A stretch of 10,360 bases of DNA from CAKTOF01 sp964544345 (GTDB lineage Bacteria > Bacillota > Clostridia > Oscillospirales > Oscillospiraceae), in the NCBI GenBank assembly GCA_964544345.1, contig CAZJBT010000081.1:1-10360 (forward strand), given 5' to 3'. Below are positions 1 to 6,144 of the stretch, piece by piece; within the stretch, counting starts at the first letter, position 1, and each line of letters starts with the position of its first letter. The notes under the pieces are model-generated. The model worked only from the letters and a program-made list of their open reading frames with translations, did not search any database and was not told where the DNA came from. A program made the position numbers and the translations under genes.

Positions 1-69
1 TCTTTTCTCGTTGTTTAATTTACAAGGTACATGTCGGCTGCGACCGATGTTTCGCGTTCAGCAGCGAAC
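1..69 (-). promoter_or_regulatory. Putative stable-RNA (rRNA-type) leader running off the left edge
   Basis: On the minus strand, bases 33 to 9 read CATGTACCTTGTAAATTAAA then CAACG. This closely resembles the conserved CTTTGAAAACTAAACAA-type block found in Bacillus and Clostridium rRNA leaders and 16S-23S spacers (from memory, not searched). It lies just downstream of the promoter at 76-104, with no start codon or ribosome site in between. The 16S or 23S gene itself is outside the window, so the assignment is an inference. A tRNA operon or another strongly expressed gene would be the alternative. Confidence 0.45.
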
Positions 70-75
70 TTTTAT

Positions 76-104
76 AGTTTATCACGCACACACGCTTTTG
101 TCAA
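76..104 (-). promoter_or_regulatory. Promoter P2, leftward, sigma-A type
   Basis: On the minus strand a perfect -35 TTGACA (104-99) is followed by 17 bases and a -10 TAAACT (81-76). A TGA directly before the -10 makes it an extended -10. Transcription would start near base 69 and leave the window leftward. The near-ideal boxes and the tandem partner at 213-241 fit a stable-RNA operon. An alternative -10 (TATAAA, 76-71) would have a 22-base spacer and is less likely. Confidence 0.75.
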
Positions 105-143
105 GAACTTTTTCTTTCTTTTTTGCTTGCCACCGCACCGGAT

Positions 144-211
144 GCTCTCGCTCCGTGCTGCGGAAGGCGTTATTTCAGAAGGAAATTGCTCATTCCGATC
201 AGCGCGAGAGC
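144..211. repeat. 8-bp inverted repeat in the leader between P1 and P2
   Basis: GCTCTCGC (144-151) and GCGAGAGC (204-211) are perfect inverted copies 52 bases apart. The right arm begins immediately downstream of the P1 -10 box, so a P1 transcript would carry the arms at its 5' end and could fold into a long-range stem. A smaller pair, ATTTC/GAAAT with a 5-base loop (172-186), sits inside. There is no U-run after either arm, so this is not an intrinsic terminator. It may be a leader structure or chance. Confidence 0.4.
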
Positions 212-212
212 T

Positions 213-241
213 ATAATATCAAATGGAATTCGGTTTGTCAA
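213..241 (-). promoter_or_regulatory. Promoter P1, leftward, sigma-A type, overlapping the end of gerB
   Basis: On the minus strand TTGACA (241-236), a 17-base spacer and TATTAT (218-213) form a near-consensus promoter, again with TGA before the -10. The -35 and spacer lie inside the last codons and stop codon of the gerB-like gene. It is 137 bases upstream of P2, the tandem spacing and quality expected of a stable-RNA operon. Confidence 0.75.
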
Positions 242-1196
242 CCGATTTCTTCGGATTTTTTTCGACTTTTTTCCTAGCCCCAACCGCTAGTATTCCGAGC
301 GGGAGAAGACCGCAAAATACGGCGCTGCCGGCCGGCCAAAACCACCCGGGCAGGTGCGGCACGGCCGCCATCAGCGCAAATCCTGCGGCGGCCAGGACAA
401 GCGATTTTGTGTGCTGCGCGGCGCTTGATGCTCCAGGCAGGCCGTCGAGCGCCGCGCCGAGCGCGAAGCTCAGCGCGCAGAAGCCGGAGGCGGTGAGCGC
501 TGCGGAGAGCAGCACCTCAAAGCGCTCCATCACGCCGAACACGCTGATCGACTGCGCGCTCGCATAGAGCGGGAACGGCAAGGCCGCCGTCTGCGCGCGG
601 CCGAGCGTACCGAAGCAGAGGAGCGGCGGCAGGGCAGTGAGCACCACCGCCAGCAGCAAAAACGCGGGCATCTTCGCGCGGCCGCGCCGCATCGGACGCA
701 TCCCCGGCAGCAGCACGAGCGCGAGCGCCGCGGCAGTCTCCCCGCTCGACCCGAAGGAGGCCAGGCGCTCCGGCTCGATATCCGGCGCGGCGAACAGCGC
801 CACGACGGCAACGAGCGCGAGAAGGAACGGCCAGAGCACCGCGGCCATGCGCGGCGCGACGTCCGATCCCTTCGCCGCGGCCAGCGCCGCGAGCAGCGCG
901 AGCACGGCGGGCACGATCCACGCGCCGTGCGACAGCGGGAACAGACCGCGCGTCAGGTCGAGCAGCAGTCCGAGCACGAAGCAGCACCAGACCGCCCGCA
1001 GCGCGGCAAACCAGCGCGGCATCCGGAACCCGGCCGGCGCGTATCCGGCGAGCCATGCCATACAATATAATATGATGCCCGCGGCGAGCGCGCCCGCAGC
1101 GGCGGCGGCAGGCGAAAAGCGCGCGCAGAGCACCGACGCCGGGAGGAGCAGCGCCCCGGTCAAAAACGCGCCGTCCACGCGGTCAAAGCGTTTCAT
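219..1196 (-). CDS. gerB: GerAB-type spore germination permease subunit
   Basis: A 325-residue integral membrane protein of the endospore germination permease (GerAB) family, which sits in the inner spore membrane and binds the germinant. The chain shows about ten hydrophobic segments (roughly residues 10-25, 30-50, 66-84, 91-108, 118-136, 153-168, 176-195, 226-250, 264-281, 287-305). The ERFE motif at 224-227 after a YASAQSISVFGVM stretch matches the family's conserved '..lERvE' region, and KGSDVAPR at 109-116 matches the usual loop. It is a little shorter than the typical 360-370 residues. The start is an ATG preceded by GGAGGAGGG and overlaps the end of the gerC-like gene by 14 bases, implying translational coupling. 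The last 17 residues are Lys/Asn-rich and AT-rich at DNA level because they contain promoter P1. No intrinsic terminator follows. Third gene of the operon; ligand unknown. Confidence 0.8.
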   Translation of the reverse strand: MKRFDRVDGAFLTGALLLPASVLCARFSPAAAAAGALAAGIILYCMAWLAGYAPAGFRMPRWFAALRAVWCCFVLGLLLDLTRGLFPLSHGAWIVPAVLALLAALAAAKGSDVAPRMAAVLWPFLLALVAVVALFAAPDIEPERLASFGSSGETAAALALVLLPGMRPMRRGRAKMPAFLLLAVVLTALPPLLCFGTLGRAQTAALPFPLYASAQSISVFGVMERFEVLLSAALTASGFCALSFALGAALDGLPGASSAAQHTKSLVLAAAGFALMAAVPHLPGWFWPAGSAVFCGLLPLGILAVGARKKVEKNPKKSVDKPNSI

Positions 1197-1686
1197 AGCT
1201 GCCCTCCTCCCCGTTCAGATGCGGGATGTTCACACCCGCGCCCTCATAGAGCGCCGCGCGCACGTCGCTCAGGCGCACACCGCCCGGGTGGGCGTTCAGA
1301 AATGACGTCAGCGTCTCGCTGTCCTCCGCCAGCCGCTGCGCGGGCAGCTCCGACGTGTAGACGCGCACAGCGGGCCGCAGCGTGTCGCCGTGCGCGGCGT
1401 CGGCAAGGCAATCCGCCGACGTGCCGGTCAGGATCAAATGCTCGACCGCGCCGAGGAACAGCTCGCCCGGGGCTCGCGCGGCGAGATCCTCCGCCGCCGC
1501 CTCAAAGTCCGCGCCCTCGCCGGTCAGGCCGTCGGCGGCAAACAGCGTCACGCGACCCGCCGCGTCCTCCGCGACCACGAGCGTCTGTACGACGACAAGC
1601 TCCGCCGCATCCGAGGGCGTGAACGGCAGCAGGCCAAACAGCCCGGCCAGCGCCGCGAGGATACAAAATATCGTAAGCCGCTTCAT
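1183..1686 (-). CDS. gerC: Short GerC-like germination protein, N-terminal domain only
   Basis: A 167-residue protein placed where a germinant-receptor operon normally encodes the GerC lipoprotein. An N-terminal hydrophobic anchor (about residues 5-21) is followed by a GerC domain-I-like pattern: ELVVVQTLVVAEDAAGRVTL (29-48), a DGLTGEGADFEAAAEDLAAR stretch (52-71), and LFLGAVEHLILTG (76-88), which resembles the family's 'kslffgHlevvvig' strand. The chain ends at GVNIPHLNGEE, near where domain I ends in full-length GerC (around 370 residues), so domains II and III are absent. No lipobox cysteine follows the anchor; Cys8 lies at its start. The ATG at 1686 is chosen over longer upstream readings because TAAGGAGG at 1700-1693 lies just upstream; its first three bases are also the stop codon of gerA, so translation is coupled. 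The family call rests on pattern and position. Confidence 0.65.
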   Translation of the reverse strand: MKRLTIFCILAALAGLFGLLPFTPSDAAELVVVQTLVVAEDAAGRVTLFAADGLTGEGADFEAAAEDLAARAPGELFLGAVEHLILTGTSADCLADAAHGDTLRPAVRVYTSELPAQRLAEDSETLTSFLNAHPGGVRLSDVRAALYEGAGVNIPHLNGEEGSYETL

Positions 1687-1697
1687 GCAGCGCCTCC

Positions 1698-3065
1698 TTA
1701 CGCCTGATTGCGCAGATCCTGCACGCCGAGCGCGGGATCGCGGTATTTCTCGGTGACGAGCCGCCGGCGCAGAATGGCGCGGCCCGCCGAGACGCGGGAG
1801 AACGGCGCGAGATACGGCCGTCCGCACGAGCTGAGCCCCGCCAGATGGACGAGCAGAGCAAGGCCGCCCACCGTCAGGCCGAACATGCCGGCAAGACTTG
1901 CGCACACGGCGAGCGCGAAGCGCCAGAGCCGCACCGCATCGGAAAAATCCTTGCCCGGTAGCGTGAAGCCGCAGATGCCCGCCGCGGCGACGACGATGAG
2001 CGCCGCCGGCGAGATGAGCTTCGCCTCGACCGCCGCCGTGCCGACGACCAGGCCGCCGATGATCGAGACGGCCTGCCCGATCGCCTGCGGCAGATGCAAT
2101 CCGGCCTCCTGCAGCAGCTCGAAGCTGATCAGCAGGCCGAGCACCTCGACGATCGTCGGGAACGGTACGGACTGCTTGCTTTCGATGATTGCCAGCAGCA
2201 GCTCGGTCGGGATCATCTCCTGATGGAACGACGCCGCCGCGACGTACAGCCCCGGCAGGAGCAGAGAAACGAGCAGCGCGAGATAGCGCAGTACGCGCAC
2301 GGCCGAGGCAGAGACGTAATCCATCCCGCGATCCTCAGGCGACTCCATCAGCCAGCCGACGTCGACCGGCAGCAGATAGCCGAGCGGCAGCCCGTCGATC
2401 AGCACGCCGACGCGGCCGGAGAGCAGGCCGCGCGCGAAGTGATCGGTGCGCTCCGTGTACGTCAGGAGCGGGAACGCGGTCTTGCGTGAGCCGGTCAGGT
2501 ATTCCTCGACCGCCGACGGCGAGAGCAGGCCGTCGATATCGATCGCGGCCAGCCGCTCCTTGACCGACTCCACCAGCTCCGGGCTGGTCAGGCCGTCGAC
2601 ATAGGCCACCGTAACGTTCGTCAGCGAGCGGCGGCCCACCTGCGTCTCGTAAAGGCGCAGATTCGGCGTGCGCAGGTGCCGCCGCACGAGCGACGTGTTC
2701 GTGCGCACCGTCTCGGTGAACGCGTCCTTCGCGCCCTTGACGGTGTTTTCGACCTCGGGCGCGCTCGGGCCTCGCTTTTCGCCGGTCTTGACCTCGTAGG
2801 CCTCCGCTCTATCAGGGTAGATGACGATACAAAAGCCGTTGACGAGCTTCTTCGCCGCGGTATCCAGGTCATCTGCTGGGTCGGCCACGGAGTTCCACAC
2901 CGGTTGGCCGCGCAGCAGCGGCTGCACGACGAACTCCGAGATCTCAGAGCCGGATACCAGCCCATCGATGAAATACACCCGCAGCAGGCCCTGCGGGCAA
3001 TCCAGCTCACGGACGACAAAATCGCCCGCGCCGGCAAATACCCGGTGCAGATTCTCGTCCGTCAC
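1698..3065 (-). CDS. gerA: GerA/SpoVAF-family spore germinant receptor subunit A
   Basis: The A subunit of a GerA-type germinant receptor, an oligomeric inner-spore-membrane protein that responds to nutrients at germination. With the start used here it has 455 residues. A soluble N-terminal region (1-255) contains the signature ENTVKGAKDAFTETVRTN (about 106-123), then RRHLRTPNLRLYETQVG and VTVAYVDGLT. A membrane domain from about 258 to 415 includes the hallmark segment PTELLLAIIESKQSVPFPTI (286-305) and the AIGQAVSIIGGLVVG stretch. The GTG at 3065 is preferred because AAAGGA lies six bases upstream; an in-frame GTG at 3095 would add ten residues but has no ribosome site and lies at the predicted transcription start. 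First gene of a three-gene unit. Its stop TAA is part of the next gene's ribosome site. SpoVAF is a paralogous possibility, but the neighbouring gerC- and gerB-like genes favour GerA. Confidence 0.92.
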   Translation of the reverse strand: MTDENLHRVFAGAGDFVVRELDCPQGLLRVYFIDGLVSGSEISEFVVQPLLRGQPVWNSVADPADDLDTAAKKLVNGFCIVIYPDRAEAYEVKTGEKRGPSAPEVENTVKGAKDAFTETVRTNTSLVRRHLRTPNLRLYETQVGRRSLTNVTVAYVDGLTSPELVESVKERLAAIDIDGLLSPSAVEEYLTGSRKTAFPLLTYTERTDHFARGLLSGRVGVLIDGLPLGYLLPVDVGWLMESPEDRGMDYVSASAVRVLRYLALLVSLLLPGLYVAAASFHQEMIPTELLLAIIESKQSVPFPTIVEVLGLLISFELLQEAGLHLPQAIGQAVSIIGGLVVGTAAVEAKLISPAALIVVAAAGICGFTLPGKDFSDAVRLWRFALAVCASLAGMFGLTVGGLALLVHLAGLSSCGRPYLAPFSRVSAGRAILRRRLVTEKYRDPALGVQDLRNQA

Positions 3066-3102
3066 CGGAAGTCCTTTCCATTCCAAATTCCTCACCCGGC
3101 GC

Positions 3103-3131
3103 TAGTTTTTCCCGGCGGTTGGGAAATATAC
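3103..3131 (-). promoter_or_regulatory. Candidate forespore (sigma-G-like) promoter of the ger operon
   Basis: On the minus strand GTATA (3131-3127), 17 bases, then AAAACTA (3109-3103). This fits the sigma-G -35 consensus (GHATR) and matches five of seven positions of the CATACTA -10. Germinant-receptor operons are normally transcribed by sigma-G in the forespore. The predicted start near base 3096 would leave a leader of about 30 bases before the GTG at 3065. The -10 lacks its first C, so this is a candidate only. Confidence 0.4.
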
Positions 3132-3150
3132 CTTGCGATCGGCTGTTTTG

Positions 3151-3187
3151 TGTTATAATATAATGTATGTTTTTCGATCAAAGGAGG
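3151..3187 (+). promoter_or_regulatory. Extended -10 promoter and ribosome site of mnmE
   Basis: TGT followed by a perfect TATAAT (3154-3159) makes a strong extended -10; a second TATAAT overlaps it at 3159-3164. The -35 region is weak (a TTGCGA at 3133-3138 would give a 15-base spacer), as is common with extended -10 promoters. Transcription would start near 3166, about 28 bases before the gene. The ribosome site AAGGAGG is at 3181-3187, seven bases before the ATG. Confidence 0.7.
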
Positions 3188-3194
3188 AGAAAGC

Positions 3195-4556
3195 ATGGCC
3201 GATGTCATTGCTGCGATCGCCACGGCGCTCAGCCCCAGCGCGATCGGGATCGTGCGCCTGTCCGGCGACGGCGCGGCGGAGGTCGCCGGACACGTGTTCT
3301 CGCCCGCGTCGGGCAGGCCGCTCTCCGAAGCGCCGAACCGCAAGCTCGTCTACGGCAGCCTGACGGACACGCGCGGGCGCGTGATCGACCGGTGCCTGGC
3401 CGTCTACACGCGCGGCCCGGGCAGCTACACCGGCGAGGACACGGTCGAGCTGCAGTGCCACGGCGCGCCCGCCGTGCTGGCCGCCGCGCTCGACGCGCTC
3501 TTTGCCTCCGGCGCGCGGCAGGCCGCCGCGGGAGAATTTACAAAGCGCGCTTTTTTGAATGGACGCATGGATCTCACCGAGTGTGAAGCCGTCGTCGACC
3601 TCATCGACGCGGAGACGGCCGAGGCCGCCGCCAATGCCGCCGGGCAGCTCGCCGGCGCGATCAGCCAAAGGACTGACGCCGTCTACGATTCGCTGCGCGA
3701 TCTGCTCGCGCATTTCCATGCTGTGCTCGACTATCCGGACGAGGACATCGAGCCGTTCGCGCTCTCCGGCTATCTGGACACGCTCGAGCGCGGGCGCGAG
3801 ACGCTCGCGGCGCTGCTCGCGACGGCAGCGCGCGGAAGGATCGTCCGCAGCGGTGTGCGCGCCGTCATTTTGGGTCGGCCAAACGCAGGCAAGTCCAGCC
3901 TGCTCAATCGTCTTGCGGGGTTCGACCGCGTGATCGTCACCGACACGCCGGGCACGACGCGCGACACGGTCGAGCAGGCCGTCCATCTGGGCGCTGTGAC
4001 CGTGCGCCTGCTCGACACCGCCGGCATTCGCGAGACCGAAGACGCGATCGAGCGCATGGGCGTGGAGCGCGCGGAGCAGGCCGCGGCGAGCGCAGACCTT
4101 GCGATCTTCGTTTGCGACGCGTCCTCGCCGCTCAGCGCGGAGGATCTGCGCGCAATGAAGGCGGCAATGGGCGCTGTGCGCACCGTCGCGCTGCTCAACA
4201 AGTCCGACCTGCCCGCCGTGATCACACCGGCAGACGTGCCGCTCGCCCCTGCGTTCGCCGTCAGCGCCAAGACCGGCGCGGGACTCGGCGCGCTCTCTGA
4301 CTGGGTCGAGCGAACCTACGCCGGCGGCGCGCCGTGCGACGGCTCCGTTCTGACGAACGCGCGGCAGGCCGACGCGGTGCGCCGTGCCGTGCGCTCGCTG
4401 GACGCGGCGCTCGCCTCCCTTTCCGCGCGCTTTACGCCGGACGCGGTGCTCGTCGACGTGGAGGAGGCCATGGCCGCCCTCGGCGAGCTGACCGGCCGCA
4501 GCGTTTCTGAGGACGTGACAAACCGCATCTTTGAACGCTTCTGCGTCGGGAAATAA
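3195..4556 (+). CDS. mnmE: tRNA modification GTPase MnmE (TrmE)
   Basis: With MnmG, MnmE adds the (carboxymethyl)aminomethyl group to carbon 5 of uridine-34 in tRNAs reading split codon boxes, using GTP, folate and FAD. The 453 residues match the family length. Order: N-terminal formyl-THF-binding domain (1-118, with PGSYTGEDTVELQCHG 75-90 and GEFTKRAFLNG 113-123), helical domain, inserted G domain with GRPNAGKSS (227-235), TTRD (254-257), DTAG (274-277), NKSD (335-338) and SAK (357-359), then helices ending in the diagnostic C-terminal FCVGK (449-453), whose cysteine is catalytic in the family. All key residues are present. The ATG has AAGGAGG seven bases upstream. It is divergent from the ger operon and not followed by mnmG/rsmG as in many Firmicutes; the downstream gene is convergent. 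Confidence 0.97.
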   Translation: MADVIAAIATALSPSAIGIVRLSGDGAAEVAGHVFSPASGRPLSEAPNRKLVYGSLTDTRGRVIDRCLAVYTRGPGSYTGEDTVELQCHGAPAVLAAALDALFASGARQAAAGEFTKRAFLNGRMDLTECEAVVDLIDAETAEAAANAAGQLAGAISQRTDAVYDSLRDLLAHFHAVLDYPDEDIEPFALSGYLDTLERGRETLAALLATAARGRIVRSGVRAVILGRPNAGKSSLLNRLAGFDRVIVTDTPGTTRDTVEQAVHLGAVTVRLLDTAGIRETEDAIERMGVERAEQAAASADLAIFVCDASSPLSAEDLRAMKAAMGAVRTVALLNKSDLPAVITPADVPLAPAFAVSAKTGAGLGALSDWVERTYAGGAPCDGSVLTNARQADAVRRAVRSLDAALASLSARFTPDAVLVDVEEAMAALGELTGRSVSEDVTNRIFERFCVGK

Positions 4557-4572
4557 GCATCGGAAAATAAGC

Positions 4573-4602
4573 AAAAGAGCCGCCGCGGCGAGGTGGCAGC
4601 TC
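4573..4602 (-). terminator. Intrinsic terminator of the transporter-ogt unit
   Basis: On the minus strand, 16 bases after the ogt stop, GAGC(4602-4599)-U-GCCAC pairs with GCGGC-G-GCUC (ending 4577): 4 bp, one mismatch, then 5 bp including a G-U pair, with a 6-base loop. UUUU follows at 4576-4573. Read on the plus strand the same hairpin has no immediate U-run, so it would terminate mnmE only weakly, although the convergent layout would suit a shared terminator. Confidence 0.65.
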
Positions 4603-4617
4603 CCATACTATATTTAT

Positions 4618-5094
4618 TTATCGTACATTGCCCTCGAGCGCGAGCAGACGCGCCTTGCGCTCGATCCCGCCGGCGTAGCCGGTCAGAGCGCCCGCCGCGC
4701 CGACCACGCGGTGACACGGGACGAGGATCGAGATCGGGTTGTGCCCCACCGCGCCGCCGACGGCGCGCGGAGAGGTGTCAAGCGAGCGCGCAAGCTGCGC
4801 GTAGGTCGCCGTTTCGCCATAGGGGATCGCCAGCAGCGCGTGCCAGACCTTCCGGCGGAACGGCGAACCGAAAAGCCTGAGCGGCGGCAGCTCATCCGGC
4901 CGCCCGCCCGCAAAATACTCCTCCAGCCAGCGCTTCGTCTGATCGAGCGGGTGCGCGCTGCCTGACTCATATGGCTCGGTCAGCGTGCTGCCGAAGTATT
5001 TCTGTCCGTCAAACCACAGCCCGGTCAGCGCCGCACCGTCCGAGGCGAGCGTGATGGGGCCGAGCGGCGAGGCGTAATGCTCCAAATACGTCAT
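4618..5094 (-). CDS. ogt: Methylated-DNA-[protein]-cysteine S-methyltransferase
   Basis: A suicide repair protein that moves the alkyl group from O6-methylguanine (and O4-methylthymine) onto its own cysteine. The 158 residues match the Ogt/AdaB size. A variable N-terminal ribonuclease-H-like region (1-70) is followed by the DNA-binding and active-site domain: SPFRRKVWHALLAIPYGETA (77-96), TYAQLAR (97-103), RAVGGAVGHNP (110-120) and the active-site PCHRV with Cys127, then GALTGYAGGIERKARLLALE (135-154). All diagnostic residues are present. The ATG at 5094 is preceded by AAGGGAGAAG and lies 20 bases after the stop of the transporter gene, so the two are almost certainly co-transcribed. An intrinsic terminator follows. 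Regulation by an Ada-type activator is not visible. Confidence 0.95.
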   Translation of the reverse strand: MTYLEHYASPLGPITLASDGAALTGLWFDGQKYFGSTLTEPYESGSAHPLDQTKRWLEEYFAGGRPDELPPLRLFGSPFRRKVWHALLAIPYGETATYAQLARSLDTSPRAVGGAVGHNPISILVPCHRVVGAAGALTGYAGGIERKARLLALEGNVR

Positions 5095-5114
5095 GCGCTT
5101 CTCCCTTCTGCGGC

Positions 5115-6035
5115 TCACGCGGTCTTGTGCGCGGTCAGGCGCTGCGCGCGGCCGTCGCCGGCGGCGATGAGCGGGATCGTCACCAGGATCATCGCGAAGC
5201 CAACCAGGTCGACCGGCGTAAAGCGCACCTTCAAAAACAAAGCGGATAATATGACCGACGCGACCGGCTCGACCGAGGAGAGCACGCTGCCCGCCAGGCT
5301 GCCGACGATGCGCACGCCCGCTTGGAAGCACGAGAACGACAGCACCGTCCCGAAGACGATCACGACCGCCATCCGCGCGCAGAGCGCCCAGGAAAAAGCG
5401 ACCGTCTCCGCCCACGGCCTGCACAGCGCGCCGACCAGCACCCCGCCGATCAGCATGCCCCAGCCGACCACGGTGGGCAGATCGTGCCTTTGCAGCAGGC
5501 GCTGCGGCGAGACCGTATAAAACGCGAAGCCCGCCGCGCCGATGAGGCCCCAGACGAGCGCGGCCGGCGAAACGCTCAGGCTGCCAAGGCGGCCATGCGT
5601 CGCGCAGACCACCGCGCCGAGCAGCACCAGCACGACGCTCGCCAGCTCGTAGAGCCGCGGCGCGCGGCGCGCCCGCAGCACCGTCCACGCCAGGATCAGC
5701 ACCGGCGAGGTGTAAGAGAGCACCGTAGCGAACGCGGCGTTGGAATATTCGATCGACGTATAGTAGCCATACTGGCAGACAGCCGAGCCAAACACGCCGA
5801 ATACGAGCAGCTCGAGCGCGTCGCGCCGGGTTTTCCAGACGGCAAAAAGATCGTGGCCGGACAGCCTCGCCACGGCCAGCAGGATCAGACCCGAGACGGT
5901 CAGGCGGAGCGGCACGAGAAAGCTGCTCGTCACGCCCATGGCAAACACCGTCTGCCCGCACACGCCGCCGACGGCCCAGAACAGGCCGCCGAGGATCGTC
6001 AGACAGCAGCCGAGGGTTCTTCCTTTTGATTTCAT
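5115..6035 (-). CDS. EamA/DMT-superfamily membrane transporter
   Basis: A 306-residue inner-membrane protein of the drug/metabolite transporter (10-TM) superfamily, with two EamA repeats (about 8-142 and 150-288). Family members export amino acids, nucleosides or drugs; the substrate cannot be told here. Matching stretches are GGLFWAVGGVCGQTVFA near the N-terminus (TM1), VLSYTSPVLILAWTVL in repeat 1 and SSVEPVASVILSALFLK in repeat 2. The glutamate usually found just after the latter stretch in each repeat ('lgErlt') is absent: repeat 1 has RARRAP and repeat 2 has KVRFTP. The ATG at 6035 is preferred over an in-frame GTG at 6056 because GGGAGGA lies between them at good spacing. Its own promoter (6074-6101) and a 5' hairpin precede it; ogt follows 20 bases downstream. 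Confidence 0.88.
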   Translation of the reverse strand: MKSKGRTLGCCLTILGGLFWAVGGVCGQTVFAMGVTSSFLVPLRLTVSGLILLAVARLSGHDLFAVWKTRRDALELLVFGVFGSAVCQYGYYTSIEYSNAAFATVLSYTSPVLILAWTVLRARRAPRLYELASVVLVLLGAVVCATHGRLGSLSVSPAALVWGLIGAAGFAFYTVSPQRLLQRHDLPTVVGWGMLIGGVLVGALCRPWAETVAFSWALCARMAVVIVFGTVLSFSCFQAGVRIVGSLAGSVLSSVEPVASVILSALFLKVRFTPVDLVGFAMILVTIPLIAAGDGRAQRLTAHKTA

Positions 6036-6046
6036 TCTGAATTCCT

Positions 6047-6070
6047 CCCGCCGCACGCTCGCGCGGCAGG
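6047..6070 (-). promoter_or_regulatory. 5' leader hairpin touching the transporter's ribosome site
   Basis: On the minus strand CCTGCCGC (6070-6063) pairs with GCGGCGGG (6054-6047) over 8 bp with one G-U, and the 8-base loop can close two more pairs. The last three bases of the stem (GGG) are also the first of the ribosome site GGGAGGA. The predicted transcription start lies inside the 5' arm, so the mRNA may begin with only the inner five to seven pairs. It could tune translation or protect the 5' end; no ligand-binding fold is recognised. Confidence 0.4.
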
Positions 6071-6073
6071 CTT

Positions 6074-6101
6074 ATTTTATCACTGCGCCGCACCCGTGCA
6101 A
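6074..6101 (-). promoter_or_regulatory. Promoter of the transporter-ogt unit
   Basis: On the minus strand TTGCAC (6101-6096), 16 bases, then TAAAAT (6079-6074), preceded by TGA as an extended -10. Shifting the -35 to TTTGCA (6102-6097) gives a 17-base spacer. The start would be near 6067. The divergent desulfurase gene has no comparably clear promoter in the 110-base gap. Confidence 0.65.
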
Positions 6102-6144
6102 AGCGCAATGTTCGACAATTTTTTCGGGAAAGGATGCGCATTTT

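Noticed and set aside
144..211. Terminator of the ger operon
   Set aside because: The inverted arms are 52 bases apart and no U-run follows on the minus strand.
3153..4574. Long open frame on the minus strand opposite mnmE
   Set aside because: It is the complementary shadow of a high-GC gene. The translation is Arg/Gly/Ala-rich without family motifs, and the plus strand encodes an unmistakable MnmE.
5938..6144. N-terminal extension of the cysteine desulfurase
   Set aside because: It overlaps the transporter gene and its promoter, shows no family similarity, and the conserved domain starts at the ATG at 6145.
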